A DNA stretch of 55,681 nucleotides from Cellulosimicrobium funkei (GCF_001019615.1 NZ_JNBQ01000025.1:1-55681); one strand, 5' to 3'; shown: positions 23,619-32,296, counted from the stretch's first letter. The notes: generated by a model from the letters alone, not told the origin. A program made the numbers and translations.

Positions 23619-25178
23619 ATGAGCGCTACCCCGGCAAACACCCCAGCGACCCCCACCCCGGCTCAGGACGAGCCGACCGGCGCGACGCGGGACATCGCGA
23701 GCGACGTCGTGGCACGGGTGCTCGCTCGGGCCGGGACGGCGCGCGCCGAGGGCGGCACGGTCCACGCACAGCACGACGGCGAGCAGCTCGAGCTCGAGGA
23801 GCGCAGCGCGCTGCGCCGCGTGGTCGGTCTGTCGACCGAGCTCGAGGACGTCACCGAGGTCGAGTACCGGCAGCTGCGACTCGAGAAGGTCGTGCTCGTC
23901 GGGCTGTGGAGCCCCGGCGCCGACCCGCGCGAGGACGGCGCGCCGAGCTCCGCGGAGGAGGCCGAGATCTCGCTGCGCGAGCTCGCGGCCCTCGCCGAGA
24001 CGGCGGGCTCCCAGGTGCTCGACGGCGTCATCCAGCGCCGCGCGAAGCCCGACCCGGGCACGTACCTCGGCTCCGGCAAGGCGGCGGAGCTCGCCGACGT
24101 CGTCGCCGCCAGCGGCGCGGACACCGTCGTGATCGACGGCGAGCTCGCGCCGTCCCAGCGTCGTGCGCTCGAGGACATCGTCAAGGTCAAGGTGATCGAC
24201 CGGACCGCGCTGATCCTCGACATCTTCGCCCAGCACGCCAAGTCCCGGGAGGGCAAGGCCCAGGTCGAGCTCGCCCAGCTCGAGTACCTCCTCCCGCGCC
24301 TGCGCGGGTGGGGCGAGTCGATGTCCCGGCAGGCCGGCGGCCAGGTCGGCGGCGCCGGCGCGGGCATGGGGTCGCGCGGCCCCGGTGAGACGAAGATCGA
24401 GCTGGACCGCCGCCGCATCCGCAACCGCATGGCGAAGCTCCGCCGCGAGATCCAGGCGATGGCCCCGGGGCGCGAGACCAAGCGCGCCTCGCGCAAGCGG
24501 CACGCCGTGCCGTCCGTCGCGATCGCCGGCTACACGAACGCGGGCAAGTCGAGCCTGCTCAACGCGATCACGGGAGCGGGCGTGCTCGTCGAGAACGCGC
24601 TGTTCGCGACGCTCGACCCGACGGTGCGCCGCACGCGCACCGAGGACGGCCGCGTCTACACGCTCGCCGACACCGTGGGGTTCGTGCGCGCGCTGCCGCA
24701 CCAGCTCGTCGAGGCGTTCCGTTCGACGCTCGAGGAGGTCGGCGACGCCGACCTGCTGCTCCACGTGGTGGACGCGTCGCACCCCGACCCGGAGGGCCAG
24801 ATCGCGGCGGTCCGGCACGTCCTGGCCGACATCCCGGGCGTGGAGGACGTGCCCGAGGTGATCGTCCTGAACAAGGCGGACCTCGCGGACCCGGAGACCA
24901 TCGCGCGCATCCGCCTGCGCGAGCGGCGCACGGTCGTCGTGTCGGCGCACACGGGCGAGGGGATCGAGCACCTGTGCGAGCTCATCGCGCACGAGCTCCC
25001 GCGCCCGGACGTGGAGATCGACGTCGTCGTGCCCTACCACCGTGGTGACCTCGTGCACCGCGTGCACACCGAGGGCGAGATCGACCACGAGGAGCACACG
25101 CCCGAGGGCACGCTCCTGCGGGGTCGTGTCGCCCAGGCGCTCGCGACCGAGCTCGTCGGGGTCTCGACGCAGGGCTGA
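23619..25178 (+). CDS. hflX: Ribosome-associated GTPase HflX
   Basis: GTPase that binds the 50S subunit and rescues or splits stalled ribosomes. It is 519 residues. The N-terminal HflX domain carries KPDPGTYLGSGKAAEL and VVIDGELAPSQRRALED, then a coiled linker with GGAGAGMGSRGPGETKIELDRR. The G domain has P-loop GYTNAGKSSLLNAI, DPTVRRT, DTVGFVRALP and NKAD. The start is ATG 23619, backed by GAAAGGCGG at good spacing; an in-frame start at 23559 has no such support. A strong hairpin terminator follows. Confidence 0.95.
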   Translation: MSATPANTPATPTPAQDEPTGATRDIASDVVARVLARAGTARAEGGTVHAQHDGEQLELEERSALRRVVGLSTELEDVTEVEYRQLRLEKVVLVGLWSPGADPREDGAPSSAEEAEISLRELAALAETAGSQVLDGVIQRRAKPDPGTYLGSGKAAELADVVAASGADTVVIDGELAPSQRRALEDIVKVKVIDRTALILDIFAQHAKSREGKAQVELAQLEYLLPRLRGWGESMSRQAGGQVGGAGAGMGSRGPGETKIELDRRRIRNRMAKLRREIQAMAPGRETKRASRKRHAVPSVAIAGYTNAGKSSLLNAITGAGVLVENALFATLDPTVRRTRTEDGRVYTLADTVGFVRALPHQLVEAFRSTLEEVGDADLLLHVVDASHPDPEGQIAAVRHVLADIPGVEDVPEVIVLNKADLADPETIARIRLRERRTVVVSAHTGEGIEHLCELIAHELPRPDVEIDVVVPYHRGDLVHRVHTEGEIDHEEHTPEGTLLRGRVAQALATELVGVSTQG

Positions 25179-25214
25179 GCACGTCGCGCCGGGAGGCCGG
25201 CCCGACGTCCTCCG

Positions 25215-25246
25215 CGACCCCGTACGGCATGCGTCGTGCGGGGTCG
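25215..25246 (+). terminator. Hairpin terminator after hflX
   Basis: A 12-bp stem with one T-G pair (25215-25226 with 25235-25246) and an 8-nt loop, 37 nt after the hflX stop and upstream of the next gene's promoter. No T-tract follows, which is common in high-GC actinobacteria. Confidence 0.65.
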
Positions 25247-25300
25247 TGCCCGTGCCCGCGCCGTCGTCCACAGGGCGGCCGGCCCGTGGGCGCCCGACCG

Positions 25301-25306
25301 TAGACT
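25301..25306 (+). promoter_or_regulatory. Putative leaderless -10 of the DinG-type helicase
   Basis: TAGACT, 6 nt before the GTG at 25313. No SOS box is visible nearby. Confidence 0.5.
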
Positions 25307-25312
25307 CGGCGG

Positions 25313-27427
25313 GTGCCCCCCTCCACACGACCCGCCCCCGACCGCGTCGACGCCGAGGGGTCGGGCACGACGGCCGGCACCTCGGGTATGAGCGACGTGC
25401 CCGAGGTGGACGCGCTCCTCGACGTCGCCGTCACGCGGCTGGGCGGTGCGCGGCGCGACGGCCAGCACGCGATGGCGCGCGCGGTCACCGAGGCGATCGA
25501 GGGGTCGGAGCACCTCGTCGTCCAGGCGGGCACGGGCACGGGGAAGTCGCTCGGGTACCTCGTGCCCGCCGTGCGGCACGCCGTCGCGACGGACGAGCGG
25601 GTGATCGTCTCGACGGCGACCCTCGCGCTCCAGCGTCAGGTCATCACGCGCGACCTGCCGCTCGTCGCCGACGCCGTGGCGGACCGTCTCCCGCGGCCCG
25701 CCACGATCGCGCTGCTCAAGGGGTGGCACAACTACCTGTGCGTCCACAAGGTCGCGGGCGGGTACCCCGCCGACGAGCCGACGCTGTTCGACCTGCCGGG
25801 CGAGTCCGCGGGAGCCGCCGACCACCCCGCCGCGCGCGGCGGGACCAGCGCGGCCGCGCTCGGAGAGCAGGTCGTGCGGCTGCGGGAGTGGGCCGACGAG
25901 ACGTCGACCGGCGACCGGGACGACCTGGTGCCCGGCGTGAGCGACAAGGCGTGGCGGCAGGTCTCGGTCACCGCCCTCGAGTGTCTCGGCCAGCGGTGCC
26001 CGATGCTCGCCGAGTGCTTCCCCGAGAAGGCGCGCGCGACGGCCCGCGAGGCCGACGTGGTCGTGACCAACCACGCGATGCTCGGCATCGCCGCGATGGG
26101 TTCGCCCGGCGTGCTGCCCGAGCACGACGTGCTCGTCGTCGACGAGGCGCACGAGCTCGCGGACCGGGTGACGGCAGCCGCGACGGTCGACCTGTCGGTC
26201 CCGGCGATCGAGAGCGCGGCACGGCTCGCGCGCCGGCACGGCGGCGTCACGACGGACGCGCTCGACGCGGCGTCGGCGGCGTTCGGGACGGTCGTCGGCG
26301 CTCTGCCCGCCGAGCGGTTCCCGGACGGGCTGCCCGACGCCGCGCGCTCGGCCGTCGCGGCGGTGCGCGACGCGGCGCGCGAGGTCCTCTCGACGCTCAA
26401 GCCTGAGACCGGGGTCACCAAGCCCGCCCAGCCGGACTCCGGGCTGAAGATGGCCCAGTCGACCATGCTGCAGCTCTTCGAGGTCGCCGAGCGCATGGCC
26501 GCCGACCCGACCGGGCACGACGTGCTCTGGTGCTCCCGCCCCGCCGAGGGCGGCTGGTCGGCCGACCGGTTCGGCGAGGGCGCCAGCCGCCTGCACGCCG
26601 CCCCGCTCGGCGTCGCCGGTCTCATCCGCACCCACCTGCTCGCCGAGCGGACCGGGGTGTTCACGTCCGCGACGCTCGCACTCGGCGGGAGCTTCGACGC
26701 CGTCGCGCGCACCTTCGGCCTCGGGAACGGCGGCGAGGGCGGCGACGCCGACGCGCCGCGGTGGCGCGGGCTCGACGTCGGGAGCCCGTTCGACTACGCG
26801 CGGCAGGGCATCCTCTACGTCGCCAAGCGCTTGCCCACTCCGGGCCGCGAGGCGTCGACGGAGCACCAGCTCGACGAGATCGCGGCCCTCGTCGAGGCTG
26901 CGGGCGGGCGCACGCTCGGCCTGTTCTCGTCGCGCCGCGCCGCGGTCGCCGCGGCGGAGGCGATGCGCGAGCGGCTCGACGTGCCGGTCCTGTGCCAGGG
27001 CGACGACCAGCTCCCGACGCTCGTGCGCGAGTTCGCCGCCGACCCGGCGACGTGCCTGTTCGGCACGCTGTCGCTGTGGCAGGGCGTCGACGTGCCGGGC
27101 CCGTCGTGCCAGCTCGTGCTCATCGACCGCATCCCGTTCCCGCGCCCGGACGACCCGGTGAAGTCGGCCCGGGCCCGTGCGGTCGAGGCCGCGGGCGGCA
27201 ACGGGTTCATGCAGGTCTCCGCGACGCACGCCGCGCTCCTGCTGGCGCAGGGCGCCGGCCGGCTCGTGCGGTCCATGGCGGACCGGGGCGTGGTCGCGGT
27301 CCTCGACCCGCGTCTCGTGACCGCGCGCTACGGCACGTTCCTCACGCGGTCCATGCCGGGGTTCTGGCAGACGACCGACCGCGACGTCGCTACCGCTGCG
27401 CTCCGGCGCCTCGCCGCCCTAGGCTGA
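25313..27427 (+). CDS. dinG: DinG-type ATP-dependent DNA helicase (XPD-like)
   Basis: A 704-residue superfamily 2 helicase of the DinG/XPD type, expected to unwind DNA 5'-3', including R-loops or forks. Seen: Walker A QAGTGTGKSLGY near residue 70, four clustered cysteines (YLCVHK, then ECLGQRCPMLAEC) that suit a 4Fe-4S cluster, DEAH box VVDEAHELAD, SATL motif and the domain-2 segment GTLSLWQGVDVPGP with a QGAGRLVRS motif VI. The GTG start is favoured by the -10 element 6 nt away, though the conserved part begins some 25 residues later. The name follows family; unlike E. coli dinG, no LexA site is seen. Confidence 0.9.
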   Translation: MPPSTRPAPDRVDAEGSGTTAGTSGMSDVPEVDALLDVAVTRLGGARRDGQHAMARAVTEAIEGSEHLVVQAGTGTGKSLGYLVPAVRHAVATDERVIVSTATLALQRQVITRDLPLVADAVADRLPRPATIALLKGWHNYLCVHKVAGGYPADEPTLFDLPGESAGAADHPAARGGTSAAALGEQVVRLREWADETSTGDRDDLVPGVSDKAWRQVSVTALECLGQRCPMLAECFPEKARATAREADVVVTNHAMLGIAAMGSPGVLPEHDVLVVDEAHELADRVTAAATVDLSVPAIESAARLARRHGGVTTDALDAASAAFGTVVGALPAERFPDGLPDAARSAVAAVRDAAREVLSTLKPETGVTKPAQPDSGLKMAQSTMLQLFEVAERMAADPTGHDVLWCSRPAEGGWSADRFGEGASRLHAAPLGVAGLIRTHLLAERTGVFTSATLALGGSFDAVARTFGLGNGGEGGDADAPRWRGLDVGSPFDYARQGILYVAKRLPTPGREASTEHQLDEIAALVEAAGGRTLGLFSSRRAAVAAAEAMRERLDVPVLCQGDDQLPTLVREFAADPATCLFGTLSLWQGVDVPGPSCQLVLIDRIPFPRPDDPVKSARARAVEAAGGNGFMQVSATHAALLLAQGAGRLVRSMADRGVVAVLDPRLVTARYGTFLTRSMPGFWQTTDRDVATAALRRLAALG

Positions 27428-27476
27428 GTCCTTCCCGCGAGCATCAGGGAATCCAGCGAACTTTCACGGAGGCGAG

Positions 27477-28487
27477 ATGACGACGAGCACGTCCCCGCAG
27501 GGCACCGGCGACGCGACCACGGGCGGTCCGGGAGGGGGAGCGCGGACCACCAAGCTCGCGATCGTCGGGGCCGGCGCGGTCGGGTCGACGCTCGCGTACG
27601 CGGCCCTCATGCGCGGCGCCGCGCGCACGGTGGCGCTCCTGGACGTCAACAGGGCGAAGGTCGAGGCGGAGGTGCTCGACCTCCAGCACGGCATCCAGTT
27701 CATGCCGATGGCCCGGGTCGAGGGCTCGGACGACGTCGCGGTGTGCGCGGGGGCGGACGTGGTCGTCGTGACGGCGGGGGCGAAGCAGAAGCCCGGCCAG
27801 ACGCGGCTCGACCTCGCCGAGGGCACGATCGGCCTCATGCGCACGATCCTGCCCGGGCTGGTGGAGGTCGCCCCGGACGCGGTCTACGTCATGGTGACCA
27901 ACCCCGTCGACATCGTCACGTACGCGGCGCTCAAGTTCTCCGGGCTGCCGCCGACGCAGCTCTTCGGCAGCGGGACGGTGCTCGACTCGTCGCGCCTGCG
28001 CTTCCTCGTGGCCCAGCACTGCGGCGTCGCGGTGCAGAACGTCCACGCGTACATCGCGGGCGAGCACGGCGACAGCGAGATCCCCCTGTGGAGCTCCGCG
28101 ACCATCGGCGGCGTGCCGCTGCTCGAGTGGCCCGGCCTCGGCGGGCGGGGGCCCCTCACGGGGGAGGTCCGTGACGACATCGCGCGCGAGGTCGTGCAGT
28201 CGGCCTACCGGATCATCGAGGGCAAGGGCGCGACGAACTACGCCGTCGGGCTCGCGGGCACGCGCATCATCGAGGCCGTGCTCGACGACGAGCACCGCAT
28301 CCTGCCGGTCTCGACGCTCCTGGACGGCGCGTACGGGCTCGACGACGTGTGCCTCTCGCTGCCGACGCTCGTCGACCGCCGGGGCGCCGCCGAGCGGGTC
28401 GAGGTCCCGCTGGCCGACGAGGAGCTCGCCGGCCTGCGCTCGTCCGCCGAGTCGCTGCGCGCCGTCGCCCGCCGCTTCGGTCTCTGA
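27477..28487 (+). CDS. ldh: L-lactate dehydrogenase
   Basis: NAD-dependent L-lactate dehydrogenase; interconverts pyruvate and lactate in fermentation and redox balance. It is 336 residues with a Gly/Thr-rich leader of about 25. NAD fold GAGAVGSTLAYA, then Asp56 for ribose binding, specificity Gln104 in AGAKQKPGQTR (Gln favours lactate over malate), VTNPVDIVTYAALK, Arg173 and catalytic His197 in GEHGDSE. The ATG has GGAGG at ideal spacing. It is convergent with lexA across a strong shared terminator. Confidence 0.95.
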   Translation: MTTSTSPQGTGDATTGGPGGGARTTKLAIVGAGAVGSTLAYAALMRGAARTVALLDVNRAKVEAEVLDLQHGIQFMPMARVEGSDDVAVCAGADVVVVTAGAKQKPGQTRLDLAEGTIGLMRTILPGLVEVAPDAVYVMVTNPVDIVTYAALKFSGLPPTQLFGSGTVLDSSRLRFLVAQHCGVAVQNVHAYIAGEHGDSEIPLWSSATIGGVPLLEWPGLGGRGPLTGEVRDDIAREVVQSAYRIIEGKGATNYAVGLAGTRIIEAVLDDEHRILPVSTLLDGAYGLDDVCLSLPTLVDRRGAAERVEVPLADEELAGLRSSAESLRAVARRFGL

Positions 28488-28520
28488 CCGGCCGGGCCCG
28501 GCGGCCGGGCCCGAGCACCG

Positions 28521-28555
28521 CGAGAGCCGGGTGGTCGACGACCACCCGGCTCTCG
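28521..28555. terminator. Bidirectional terminator between ldh and lexA
   Basis: A perfect 16-bp stem (28521-28536 with 28540-28555) and a 3-nt loop, midway between two convergent genes. Confidence 0.85.
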
Positions 28556-28583
28556 GCGTGCTGCGGGGTCGGGCCCCGGTCGC

Positions 28584-29318
28584 TCAGAGGCTGCGCAGGA
28601 CGGAGACGACGCGCCCGAGGACCTGGGCGTCGTCGCCCGGGATCGGGTCGTACGCGGCGTTGTGCGGCATGAGCCACACGTGGCCGTCCGCGCGACGCAG
28701 AGACTTCACCGTGGCCTCGCCGTCGATCATCGCCGCGACGATCTCGCCGTTCTCCGCGACCGGCTGGCGGCGCACGACGACCCAGTCCCCGTCGCAGATC
28801 GCGGCGTCGATCATCGAGTCGCCCTGGACCCGCAGGAGGAAGAGCTCGCCCTCGCCGACGAGCTGGCGGGGCAGCGGGAAGACGTCCTCGACGACCTGCT
28901 CCGCGAGGATCGGCCCGCCGGCGGCGATGCGACCGACGACCGGGACGTACGACGGCGCGGGGTGCGCCTCGTCGTACGCGGGCTGGGGCGCGGCGCCCGC
29001 CGTCCCGAGCGGGGTCGCGCGGCGCGCGTCGTCCGGCTGGACGACCTCGATCGCGCGGGGGCGGTTCGGGTCGCGCCGCAGGAAGCCCTTGCGCTCGAGC
29101 GTCGTGAGCTGGTGCTTCACGGACGACGGGCTCGTCAGGCCGACGGCCTCGCCGATCTCCCGCATGCTCGGCGGGTAGCCACGCTGCTCGACGCAGGCGC
29201 GGATGGTCTCGAGCACGAGGCGCTGCCGCGGCGTGAGCCCGTCACCCCCCGCCGACCCGTCCGGGAGCTCGCGCACCTCGGCGAGCCCCCGTGCCCTGTC
29301 CGTGCCTCGTGCCGCCAT
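28584..29318 (-). CDS. lexA: SOS repressor LexA
   Basis: Transcriptional repressor of the SOS regulon; self-cleaves when RecA filaments form. It is 244 residues. The N-terminal winged helix includes [20 protein letters not shown]; a Pro/Ala linker spans about 95-122. The cleavage site is Ala133-Gly134 in VGRIAAGGP. The catalytic dyad is Ser168 (GDSM) and Lys205 (EATVKSL). The start is ATG 29318, with a GGCGGAGCG-type Shine-Dalgarno. The leader is about 130 nt and starts at a promoter whose -35 is covered by an SOS box, so lexA is autoregulated. Confidence 0.97.
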   Translation of the reverse strand: MAARGTDRARGLAEVRELPDGSAGGDGLTPRQRLVLETIRACVEQRGYPPSMREIGEAVGLTSPSSVKHQLTTLERKGFLRRDPNRPRAIEVVQPDDARRATPLGTAGAAPQPAYDEAHPAPSYVPVVGRIAAGGPILAEQVVEDVFPLPRQLVGEGELFLLRVQGDSMIDAAICDGDWVVVRRQPVAENGEIVAAMIDGEATVKSLRRADGHVWLMPHNAAYDPIPGDDAQVLGRVVSVLRSL

Positions 29319-29453
29319 GGTCGCTCCGCCTTCGTCCGTCGCGGCCGCCGACGCCTCCCGGCCTGCGGCCTCCCCTCCCCGGGGCGTGCGCCTCGGGACC
29401 TCGGTCGTTCCTCCAGGTCCGAGCGGACATGTCCGGCGAACCGACCTGACACC

Positions 29454-29482
29454 AGGCTAGGGGAGGTTGCGACACGAATCAA
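29454..29482 (-). promoter_or_regulatory. lexA promoter
   Basis: Minus strand -35 TTGATT (29482-29477), a 17-bp spacer and -10 TAGCCT (29459-29454). The SOS box overlaps the -35. The 332-bp gap between lexA and the LysM gene also holds a 12-bp palindrome CGGACATGTCCG (29424-29435), in the lexA leader. Confidence 0.75.
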
Positions 29483-29494
29483 ACACCTGTTCGA
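29479..29494. promoter_or_regulatory. SOS (LexA) box of lexA
   Basis: On the minus strand it reads TCGAACAGGTGTTTGA, one deviation in the second half-site from TCGAAC-N4-GTTCGA. It covers the lexA -35. Confidence 0.85.
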
Positions 29495-29531
29495 GCATGT
29501 CTCGACTCTGTCGGTCGTTCGTGATAGACCT

Positions 29532-29562
29532 TCGTACAGGTGTTCTACGTACACGTGTTCGA
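29532..29562. promoter_or_regulatory. Double SOS box upstream of the LysM gene
   Basis: Two adjacent LexA-type boxes share base 29547: TCGTACAGGTGTTCTA (29532-29547) and ACGTACACGTGTTCGA (29547-29562), each about 2-3 bases from consensus. Tandem boxes suggest tight repression. Confidence 0.75.
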
Positions 29563-29650
29563 CCGACCCGGTCGGCACGGAGGCAAGAGGCTCGCGGCGT
29601 CCGATCGACCGGGGAAGGCGATCGGGCCCGCGGGCCGGGACGGAGCAGGC

Positions 29651-30019
29651 ATGGATGCGATGGCGATCTCGGCGGTCGGGCCGCTCGGCCGCGCGGGCGG
29701 GGCTGCGGTGCCGGAGCGCGCGGGCGAGCGGCCGCTGCGGCTCACGCGGCGGGGCCGTGTGGTCCTCGTGCTCCTCGCGGCCGTGCTGCTGCTGCTCGCT
29801 GCGCGCGTGGGCGTCGCCGTCGCGAGCGCGCCGGGCGAGCCCGTGGAGGTCCGGGTCCACGTCGTCACCGCGGGGGAGACGCTGTGGGAGCTCGCGCAGG
29901 GCGTGGCGGCTCCGGGCGAGGACCTGCGGGACGTCGTGAACGGGCTCGCCGAGCTCAACGGGCTCTCGTCGTCGGGCCTCCAGGCCGGGCAGAAGATCCT
30001 CCTCCCGGCGTCCGCCTAG
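29651..30019 (+). CDS. LysM-domain membrane protein, probable SOS cell-division inhibitor
   Basis: A 122-residue protein with a basic N-terminus (LRLTRRGR), one hydrophobic span (VVLVLLAAVLLLLAARVGVAV) and a C-terminal extracytoplasmic LysM domain (VHVVTAGETLWELAQGV ... LSSSGLQAGQKILLP). The layout matches proteins encoded beside lexA in Gram-positives, Bacillus YneA and Mycobacterium Rv2719c, which block division during SOS. Two LexA boxes upstream fit that role. The ATG has GGAGCAGG about 5 nt upstream. Cell-division inhibition is inferred from synteny, architecture and operators, not from sequence identity. Confidence 0.85.
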   Translation: MDAMAISAVGPLGRAGGAAVPERAGERPLRLTRRGRVVLVLLAAVLLLLAARVGVAVASAPGEPVEVRVHVVTAGETLWELAQGVAAPGEDLRDVVNGLAELNGLSSSGLQAGQKILLPASA

Positions 30020-30109
30020 GGGGCGCGCGCAGCCCGTCGTCGTCGGCGGGTCCGAGTCCGGTGTGACGCAGGACACGGCAGGAAACCCTCGTGTGTCGGG
30101 TCGCAGGGG

Positions 30110-30138
30110 TTGCATCCCTGATTAGGCGCACCTAAGTT
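30110..30138 (+). promoter_or_regulatory. Candidate promoter with TTAGG-N4-CCTAA palindrome
   Basis: -35 TTGCAT (30110-30115), a 17-bp spacer and -10 TAAGTT (30133-30138). The palindrome TTAGGCGCACCTAA (30122-30135) fills the spacer and enters the -10. It resembles a shortened DtxR/IdeR iron box (half-sites TTAGG/CCTAA, but spacing 4 rather than 9), so the regulator is uncertain. Confidence 0.45.
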
Positions 30139-30144
30139 AGTGTC

Positions 30145-30297
30145 ACCTCACAACGCCGGCTGGGGGGCTGGGCGGACGAGGCGAGGAGCGCGCGGTCCAC
30201 CGCGACTCCTGTGCACGTCGCCGCGCGTGAGGCGAGTCACGCGCGTGATGGGGACGGGGGCGTCCCGACGGGGGCGGTCGATCACGACCGCCCCCGT
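30145..30297 (+). ncRNA. Candidate structured small RNA
   Basis: About 150 nt downstream of the candidate promoter hold three successive strong hairpins and no convincing reading frame. They are 30184-30210 (5-bp stem, 2x1 internal loop, 5-bp stem, loop TCCA), 30222-30245 (perfect 9-bp stem, loop GGCGAG) and the terminator at 30268-30297. The gene-free stretch 30020-30441 holds nothing else I can support except the nrdR ribosome site. It could instead be the long leader of nrdR, but the terminator argues for a separate short transcript. Confidence 0.4.
30268..30297 (+). terminator. Perfect 13-bp hairpin terminator
   Basis: 30268-30280 pairs fully with 30285-30297 around the loop ATCA, followed by TCTGCTG. 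It ends the candidate small RNA, or the LysM transcript. Confidence 0.75.
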
Positions 30298-30441
30298 TCT
30301 GCTGTCCACGGCCGGCCGCCTGTGCGCCGTCGTCCCACCCTCGGCGGGGTCCCCTCGTCGGAGGCGTGTTGCACCGCCCCGCCGCGACGGCATACGTTCG
30401 TCGCGCCGACCCGTCGGCGCGAACCCGCGGAGGAGCCCGCC

Positions 30442-30975
30442 ATGCACTGCCCGTTCTGCCGCCACGCGGACTCCCGCGTCGTCGACTCGCGCACCTCGGA
30501 CGACGGCGCGTCGATCCGTCGGCGCCGCCAGTGCCCCGAGTGCAACCGCCGCTTCACGACGATCGAGACCGCGAGCCTGTCCGTGGTCAAGCGCTCGGGC
30601 GTCACGGAGCCCTTCTCGCGCGAGAAGATCGTCAACGGCGTGCGCAAGGCCTGCCAGGGACGCCCCGTCAACGAGGACGACCTGGCGGTGCTCGCGCAGC
30701 GCGTGGAGGAGACGATCAGGGCGAGCGGCAGCGCGGAGCTCGACGCGTACGAGATCGGGCTCGCGATCCTCGGGCCGCTGCGTGAGCTCGACGAGGTCGC
30801 GTACCTGCGCTTCGCGAGCGTCTACCAGGCGTTCGACTCGCTCGAGGACTTCGAGAGCGCCATCACCTCGCTCCGGGTCGAGCGCGAGGAGCGCGAGTCG
30901 GCGGCACGGGCCGAGGGCCCGGACGGCGCCGCTCCCGCCGAGGACGTGCGCGAGGAGCCCGCGCCCCACGCCTGA
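30442..30975 (+). CDS. nrdR: Transcriptional repressor NrdR
   Basis: ATP/dATP-sensing repressor of ribonucleotide reductase genes. It is 177 residues. The zinc ribbon is Cys3-Cys6 and Cys31-Cys34 (CPFC, CPEC), followed by RRFTTIE and the ATP-cone with [23 protein letters not shown] charged Glu/Ala tail of about 25 residues is extra. The ATG is supported by GGAGGAG. No reductase gene is in the window. It is convergent with the aldo/keto reductase gene. Confidence 0.96.
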   Translation: MHCPFCRHADSRVVDSRTSDDGASIRRRRQCPECNRRFTTIETASLSVVKRSGVTEPFSREKIVNGVRKACQGRPVNEDDLAVLAQRVEETIRASGSAELDAYEIGLAILGPLRELDEVAYLRFASVYQAFDSLEDFESAITSLRVEREERESAARAEGPDGAAPAEDVREEPAPHA

Positions 30976-31037
30976 GACGGCGACACCGTGCCCCGTCGTC
31001 GCTCCCGCGTCGTGGTCACCGGACCGCGTCCGCGGTG

Positions 31038-32129
31038 CTACAGGTCGCTGGACCGCGACGCCCAGATGTTGATGCCCGTGTCCGCGGGCAGGGCGTCGAC
31101 CGCGGCGAGCTCCTCCGCGGTGAGAGCCGGCGCGTCGAGCGCGGCGAGGTTCTCGTCGAGCTGGCGTGTCGAGCTGGCGCCGAGCAGGACCGTGGTGACG
31201 CGTTCGTCCCGCATCGCCCAGAGGATCGCCGTCGTGGCGAGGCTGCGTCCGTGGGCGCGGGCGAGGCCGTCGAGCCGGCGCACGTGGTCGAGGTTCGCGT
31301 CCGAGAGGAACGCCGGACGCAGCGGCCCGCCGCGCGCCGCACGGGAGTCGTCCGGGACCCCGCGCAGGTACCGGTCGGTGAGCATCCCCTGGGCGAGGGG
31401 CGAGAAGGCCACGACGCCGAGGCCCTCGGCCCCGGCGACGTCGAGCACGGACGCCCCCGCGGGATCGTGCGGGTCGGGCTCCTCGACCCACCGGTTGAGC
31501 ATCGAGTACGACACCTGGGTCACGACCAGGTCGACGCCGAGCCGCTCCGCGACGCGCAGCGCCTCCCGGGTGCGGCGCGCCGAGTAGGAGGAGATGCCCG
31601 CGTACCGCGCGCGCCCCGAGCGGACCGCCGTGGCGAGCGCGCCGACGGTCTCCTCGAGCGGCGTCGTCGGGTCGAAGCGGTGGGAGTAGAAGATGTCGAC
31701 GTGGTCGAGCCCGAGGCGGCGCAGCGACGCGTCGAGGGAGGAGAGCAGGTACTTGCGCGAGCCGCCCTCGCCGTAGGGGCCCGGTCCCATGCGGTAACCG
31801 GCCTTGGTCGTCACGACGAGCTCGTCGCGGACCGGCCGCAGCTCGCGCGCGAGCAGGTGACCCAGCGACTCCTCCGCCGCTCCGCCCGGCGGCCCGTAGT
31901 TGTTCGCGAGGTCGAGGTGGGTCACCCCGCGGTCGACCGCGTGGAGCACGATCTCGCGCTGGGTCGCCCGGGGGTCGGCGTCGCCGAAGTTCTGCCACAG
32001 GCCCAGCGAGACGGTCGGCAGCGCGAGCCCGGAACGACCGAGGCGGCGGTGCGGCGGCGGGGCGCCGTCCGTGGGCGACGGCGGCGCGCTCGGTCGGGCG
32101 GCGGGGGCAGGAGAGGCGTCGGGCGGCAC
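31038..32129 (-). CDS. Aldo/keto reductase (YghZ-like)
   Basis: A 363-residue NADPH-dependent (beta/alpha)8-barrel oxidoreductase. Catalytic tetrad: Asp and Tyr in DLANNY, Lys in VVTTKAGYRMG and His in IFYSHRFDP. GPYGEGGSRKYLLSSLDASLRRLGLDHVD is close to E. coli YghZ (L-glyceraldehyde-3-phosphate reductase), so methylglyoxal-type detoxification is possible. About 35 Pro/Ala-rich residues precede the barrel. The GTG start has TAGGTT 7 nt upstream, so it is probably leaderless. The substrate is inferred only. Confidence 0.88.
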   Translation of the reverse strand: MPPDASPAPAARPSAPPSPTDGAPPPHRRLGRSGLALPTVSLGLWQNFGDADPRATQREIVLHAVDRGVTHLDLANNYGPPGGAAEESLGHLLARELRPVRDELVVTTKAGYRMGPGPYGEGGSRKYLLSSLDASLRRLGLDHVDIFYSHRFDPTTPLEETVGALATAVRSGRARYAGISSYSARRTREALRVAERLGVDLVVTQVSYSMLNRWVEEPDPHDPAGASVLDVAGAEGLGVVAFSPLAQGMLTDRYLRGVPDDSRAARGGPLRPAFLSDANLDHVRRLDGLARAHGRSLATTAILWAMRDERVTTVLLGASSTRQLDENLAALDAPALTAEELAAVDALPADTGINIWASRSSDL

Positions 32130-32136
32130 GGTGCCG

Positions 32137-32142
32137 AACCTA
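32137..32142 (-). promoter_or_regulatory. Putative leaderless -10 of the aldo/keto reductase
   Basis: Minus strand TAGGTT, 7 nt before the GTG at 32129. Confidence 0.5.
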
Positions 32143-32296
32143 CCGGACGCCGTCCGACGGCCGTCGGGGAGCCGGCGAGCCGGGGACAAATCAGGTGGCG
32201 TCCGGCGACGGGGTGCGGGAGGCTGGCGAGGTGCCCCGCACCGTCGGGCCGACACCGCAGTGCACGACCGAGTTCCCCATCGACGAGGAGACCGCC

